From: Flammeovirgaceae bacterium UBA976
GTDB taxonomy: Bacteria > Bacteroidota > Bacteroidia > Cytophagales > Cyclobacteriaceae
DNA length: 17,993 bases
Assembly: GCA_002292365.1 (NCBI GenBank)
Contig: DBBU01000008.1
Coordinates: forward strand, 60,675 to 78,667
Reading direction: 5' to 3'
The notes under the pieces were generated by a model. That model did no database searches and was not told the DNA's origin. It saw only the letters and a program-made list of their open reading frames with translations. Below are positions 14,523-17,993 of this stretch, piece by piece (position 1 is the first letter of the stretch; every line of letters starts with the position of its first letter). The translations under genes and the position numbers were made by a program.

Positions 14523-14533
14523 CTTTATTAGTT

Positions 14534-15382
14534 ATGAGTGATACTAAAGAAAAAATAGGACTAATAATCTTCTCAATCTTTTTTTTGAGTGATATTAATG
14601 CCCAAGAAAATGAAACTATGATCCTCTCCTCAGAAGAGTTTAAACAAATAAAAGCCTCGGCGACGGAATTGTTTCGAGCTTTAGATCGTGTGACACCCGG
14701 GGATGGAGGCGCGCCACCTTCAGATGCCTTCGTTTTGTTTGACGGCTCTTCATTGGATGAATGGCAAAAGCCTTATTTTGAGTATAGTGGAAGTATGATG
14801 GAGTATGCTGACCGTTTACCTGAGCTCAAAAAAGGCCCCCATATTACAAGTCCGGTAGATTGGAAATTGGAAAAAGGTGAAATGGTAGTTGTACCCGGGG
14901 CGGGTCATGTGGTGACCAAAGAACTTTTCGGAGATGTTCAATTGCATATTGAATGGTTGGCTCCAAAGAATAGTACTAAGAGTAGTCAGGATTACGGTAA
15001 CAGCGGACTTTTTTTTATGGGAATTTATGAAGTTCAAATATTGAATTCATACGATAATGAAACTTACAGTAATGGCCAAGCGGGTGCAGTTTATAAACAA
15101 CATATACCTTTAGTAAACGCTTCGAATCCGCCGAGCCAATGGCAAGAATATGATGTTATTTTTAGTGCGCCAAAGTTTTCTGAAAGAGGCGATCTAATTA
15201 ATCCAGCTAGAATGACCGTCTTTCACAACGGGGTACTGATTCAAAATAATGTTTCGTTATTGGGTCCTACCTGTTATATCGGTCAAGCGCATTATATTAA
15301 ACACCCTGAAGCATTACCCATTCTATTACAAGATCATGGAGACCCAGTGAGATTCCGTAATATTTGGGCGAGAAAATTATAG
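14534..15382 (+). CDS. Exported DUF1080 (3-keto-disaccharide hydrolase-like) protein
   Basis: This 282-residue protein has an N-terminal signal peptide (hydrophobic IGLIIFSIFFL, likely cleavage after INA near residue 23). One concanavalin-like beta-sandwich domain of the DUF1080 family then covers about 65-282. Family hallmarks are FVLFDGSSLDEW (66-77), GNSGLFFMGIYEVQIL (156-170 region), the NSYDNETYSNGQAGAVY segment, QWQEYDVIF and the closing RFRNIWARKL. Characterised members hydrolyse 3-keto-glycosides in two-step oxidation-hydrolysis of sugars, and others bind glycans. No glucose-fructose-type oxidoreductase partner is adjacent, so the substrate is unknown. An unusual 10-bp inverted repeat lies just upstream. 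Confidence 0.88.
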   Translation: MSDTKEKIGLIIFSIFFLSDINAQENETMILSSEEFKQIKASATELFRALDRVTPGDGGAPPSDAFVLFDGSSLDEWQKPYFEYSGSMMEYADRLPELKKGPHITSPVDWKLEKGEMVVVPGAGHVVTKELFGDVQLHIEWLAPKNSTKSSQDYGNSGLFFMGIYEVQILNSYDNETYSNGQAGAVYKQHIPLVNASNPPSQWQEYDVIFSAPKFSERGDLINPARMTVFHNGVLIQNNVSLLGPTCYIGQAHYIKHPEALPILLQDHGDPVRFRNIWARKL

Positions 15383-15563
15383 ACCTAATTCCTTATTTTA
15401 TTTAGGTAATTCATCTTAAAGAGCCCCGCAACGTATGTATCTTGTTAGGACCTCATCTTCTGATAAACTGGTCTGGCTTACCGTTTATATAACTTAAAAA
15501 GGGTTTTCAATGGACTCTTATTAAATTAGTTGTTAACAAAGGTTGTAAATTCTCATTCTTTAA

Positions 15564-17993
15564 ATGACCAGTATGCTAAAAAACACATTTTCAATATTTG
15601 GACTTTTGGTATTTTTCCTGTCCAATGCACAACTTGATGTTGTGGATAAAGATCGGTTTTCATTTGAGCCAGAGCTAGAAATCAATGAAAAAATACCCAG
15701 TCCGAAAACATTTTTAAAATATGATTTGGGTGCTTCTTTTACGCTATATGCCGATGTAGAAGCTTATTTTAAGACTCTTTCAGCATCTTCTGGACGTGTT
15801 TTATATCATGAGTATGGACAGACCTACGAGGGTCGCCCTCTAATTAATTTAGTTATCTCTTCTGAAGAAAATATAAAAAACATAGATGATATTAAGTCAA
15901 AGCACATGCAATTCCTGCAAGGAGCTGAAGCAGACAAAGCACTTCTGAAAGGCCAACCTATTTTTACTTCCTTTAGTTACAATATTCATGGCAATGAAGC
16001 TTCATCGACCGAAGCGGCGATGCAGGTAGCCTATCGCATGGCGGCAGCTCAAGACAATGAAACGGAGGAAGTACTCAAAAACTCAGTAATCATCATGTAT
16101 ATCTGCATTAATCCTGATGGTCGTGATCGATACGTATATTGGTATAAATCTATGAAAAGATTAAAAAGGCCAAGTAACGAGCCGCGGGACATCGAGCATA
16201 TGGAAGGTTGGCCAGGTGGAAGAACCAATCATTATTGGTTTGATGTCAATAGAGATTGGGTCTGGCAAGTACACCCAGAGGCAAGGGGACTATCCAGAGA
16301 GTATCAAAAATGGCTGCCACAAGTACATGTTGATTATCATGAGCAAGGTTATAATAACAACTACTTCACGGCACCAGGTACCACGCCGAGAAATCAATTG
16401 CTTCCAAATGCTTATGAAGGATGGTCCAAAGTTTTTGGGGATGCAAACATCGTACAATTTGATAAGCATCAAATCAATTATTTTACAAGAGATCGTTTTG
16501 ATTTCTTTTATCCAGGATATGGTTCAAGTTATCCGAGTGTTATGGGTGCGATAGGGATGTTAACCGAACAGGGTGGCGGATCTGCGGGGGGGCGAATTGT
16601 AAAGACTGAAGATGGGGTGGATCTCACCCTAAGACAAAGGGTATTTGATCACTATACGACCTCTATTGCAACTATCAAAACCTCCGTTTTACACCGTGAA
16701 AGATTACTTGATTACAGCAAGAGCGCATTGAATCCCGCCAGCAGTAAATCTAAGATCACTGCTTATTTTTTTAATGATCATGAAATTTACAGTAATGATC
16801 TGGTTAATATATTGATCCGGAATGGGATCAAAGTAGAACAGGCCCTTGATGATTTTCAGATCACAGCTGCTCAAGACTATCGTTCTGGACGCACCCTAAA
16901 AAAAACTTTTAGTCAAGGGACTTATATTGTGACCACTCAACAGCCTAAACATTTGTTAATCAATACGATTATGGCTCGTAATTTGGCAATTGAAGATTCA
17001 GTTATGTATGATATGGCTACTTGGTCAGCTCCTTTGGCTTATAATTTAGAGGCATATTCCACAACGGGGCGGTATACGGTCAAGACCAAACAAGTGAGTC
17101 AAGAAGTTACGGTCAATGGATCGGTGACCAATAATGAGGCTCAGTATGCTTACGTGATTGACTGGAGTCAGCGGAATGCACCCCAAGCATTAGCCCAGTT
17201 ATGGGCTAAAAAATATAATGTGCGGTCTGCATTTGAACCTTTTTATGTAGGTGATCAATCATTTACTGCAGGTACTCTTATTGTGCTGCGCGGCAGAAAT
17301 TTGGAGCTCAATGATGCAATGAATCAGGAGATCAAAGCAATAGCTCAAAACGTAGGAGTTGAGATTATTGGATTGAACAGTGGTCGGGTGATGAAAGGCA
17401 TGGATTTGGCCAATGGTAGAAATGTCCCTCTTAAGCAACCGAAGGTGGCCTTACTAGTAGAACCTCCCTTTAGCACTTATACTGCTGGACAAATTTATTT
17501 TTTATTTGATTGGCAGACGGGTCTGCCTATCGATCGTATTAAAGCTTCGGCACTGCATCAGAGTAGTACTCCAAAATTTGTAGGCAGATCAAGAAGCGTT
17601 GATTTGAAAGATTATGATGTGCTCATTTTACCTGATGGAGGAAATGGTTTACCTGAGCTATTCAAAGAAGAAGGATTGGGCCAGATCAAGGATTGGGTAA
17701 ATGAAGGTGGAACGCTCATCGCCACAGAGGGAGCCGCATCATTTTTTACCAAGGAGTTGTCCGACTTTACGGACATATCACTTAAAGAATATCCAAAAGA
17801 TTCGAGTCTAATTGCCCGATCGCTGCCCTATGATCAGCGAACCGCCTATGAAGGTAAAAAAAGGATACCCGGAACGGCTTTGAATGCTAAAATAGACATC
17901 ACCCATCCCCTTGCCTTTGGTCTTCAGGCCGAGCTCTATACTTTGAAATTTGGTACCGATGCATTGGTGCCAAATGTTGGATTGGAAACCGTA
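15564..17993 (+). CDS. M14 family zinc carboxypeptidase, large exported form (3' end outside window)
   Basis: An open frame of exactly 810 codons runs from ATG 15564 to the last base without a stop. A second ATG at 15573 gives a better signal peptide start (MLKNTFSIFG). A hydrophobic segment ends near NAQ (22). The M14 domain shows the zinc ligands H142 and E145 in NIHGNEASSTE. It also has CINPDGRDRY (181-190), VNRDW (228-232) with a substrate-binding arginine, DYHEQG with probable third ligand H259, and catalytic E335 in MLTEQGGG. A C-terminal region with YDVLILPDGGNG (about 685) resembles a class I glutaminase-like Rossmann domain, found in large Bacteroidota and Gemmatimonadota M14 peptidases. 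It should be periplasmic or secreted and release C-terminal residues from peptides. Perhaps 20-50 residues are missing. Confidence 0.92.
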   Translation, partial: MTSMLKNTFSIFGLLVFFLSNAQLDVVDKDRFSFEPELEINEKIPSPKTFLKYDLGASFTLYADVEAYFKTLSASSGRVLYHEYGQTYEGRPLINLVISSEENIKNIDDIKSKHMQFLQGAEADKALLKGQPIFTSFSYNIHGNEASSTEAAMQVAYRMAAAQDNETEEVLKNSVIIMYICINPDGRDRYVYWYKSMKRLKRPSNEPRDIEHMEGWPGGRTNHYWFDVNRDWVWQVHPEARGLSREYQKWLPQVHVDYHEQGYNNNYFTAPGTTPRNQLLPNAYEGWSKVFGDANIVQFDKHQINYFTRDRFDFFYPGYGSSYPSVMGAIGMLTEQGGGSAGGRIVKTEDGVDLTLRQRVFDHYTTSIATIKTSVLHRERLLDYSKSALNPASSKSKITAYFFNDHEIYSNDLVNILIRNGIKVEQALDDFQITAAQDYRSGRTLKKTFSQGTYIVTTQQPKHLLINTIMARNLAIEDSVMYDMATWSAPLAYNLEAYSTTGRYTVKTKQVSQEVTVNGSVTNNEAQYAYVIDWSQRNAPQALAQLWAKKYNVRSAFEPFYVGDQSFTAGTLIVLRGRNLELNDAMNQEIKAIAQNVGVEIIGLNSGRVMKGMDLANGRNVPLKQPKVALLVEPPFSTYTAGQIYFLFDWQTGLPIDRIKASALHQSSTPKFVGRSRSVDLKDYDVLILPDGGNGLPELFKEEGLGQIKDWVNEGGTLIATEGAASFFTKELSDFTDISLKEYPKDSSLIARSLPYDQRTAYEGKKRIPGTALNAKIDITHPLAFGLQAELYTLKFGTDALVPNVGLETV

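Noticed and set aside
15383..15407. ACCTAA/TTAGGT inverted repeat after the DUF1080 stop as a terminator
   Set aside because: The stem is only 6 bp and AT-rich with a 13-nt loop, and no T tract follows.
16216..16554. Plus-strand 112-codon frame inside the M14 peptidase region
   Set aside because: It is out of frame with an 810-codon frame that carries all the M14 catalytic motifs, including zinc ligands on both sides of it.
1..17993. Mobile elements, CRISPR arrays, tRNA or rRNA genes
   Set aside because: No transposase or integrase, no regularly spaced direct repeats, and no cloverleaf or rRNA signature were seen on either strand. rnpB is the only RNA gene recognised.

Overview
The window looks like chromosomal DNA from a free-living member of the Bacteroidota, probably a Saprospiria- or Cytophagia-like bacterium. 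It is AT-rich, and starts are generally not preceded by Shine-Dalgarno sequences. A perfect Bacteroidota-type -7 box (TAnnTTTG) stands just before the RNase P RNA. Typical gene types include a TamB-like envelope protein, a fused alpha/beta 2-oxoacid dehydrogenase E1, short lipoproteins, a UMF1-type transporter and a large exported M14 peptidase. I see no phage, insertion sequence, CRISPR array, tRNA or rRNA. It reads as ordinary housekeeping and envelope chromosome, with a few odd small features.

Layout. Positions 1-2615 hold the 3' part of a tamB-like gene, ending in a strong intrinsic terminator whose stem contains the stop codon. Next comes rnpB (about 2686-3046), and only 18 nt later a sigma-54 response regulator (3065-4240) that has no C-terminal Fis-type DNA-binding domain. 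Convergent to it are a 41-residue lipoprotein gene (4230-4355, minus) and a LuxE-like acyl-protein synthetase (4466-5434, minus). A lipoprotein with an acidic DGDGD motif follows (5527-6288, plus). It converges with a fused E1 (6290-8689, minus) and is 1 nt from it.

The E1 gene is divergent from alanine dehydrogenase (8976-10088, plus). The roughly 285-nt spacer between them is very AT-rich and carries a perfect 9-bp inverted repeat with a third copy of the half-site. Alanine dehydrogenase shares its stop-codon bases with a convergent small PD-(D/E)XK, HsdR-N-like protein (10085-10543, minus). That gene overlaps the end of a UMF1-family MFS transporter (10521-11819, minus). A monoacylglycerol-lipase-like hydrolase (11967-12809, minus) and a cyclophilin (12891-13325, minus) complete the minus-strand run. 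The last part is a plus-strand run of exported proteins: an MltB-type lytic transglycosylase (13405-14367), a DUF1080 protein (14534-15382) preceded by a perfect 10-bp inverted repeat, and a large M14 zinc carboxypeptidase cut by the window end (15564-17993).

Taken together, the metabolic genes concern alanine and 2-oxoacid oxidation, which supply acyl-CoA and NADH. The envelope genes concern outer-membrane assembly, murein turnover, lipoproteins and exported degradative enzymes. I found no clear multi-gene new system. The items most worth following up are the unannotated 41-residue lipoprotein, the HTH-less sigma-54 activator placed directly behind rnpB, and the inverted repeats upstream of the DUF1080 and alanine dehydrogenase genes.
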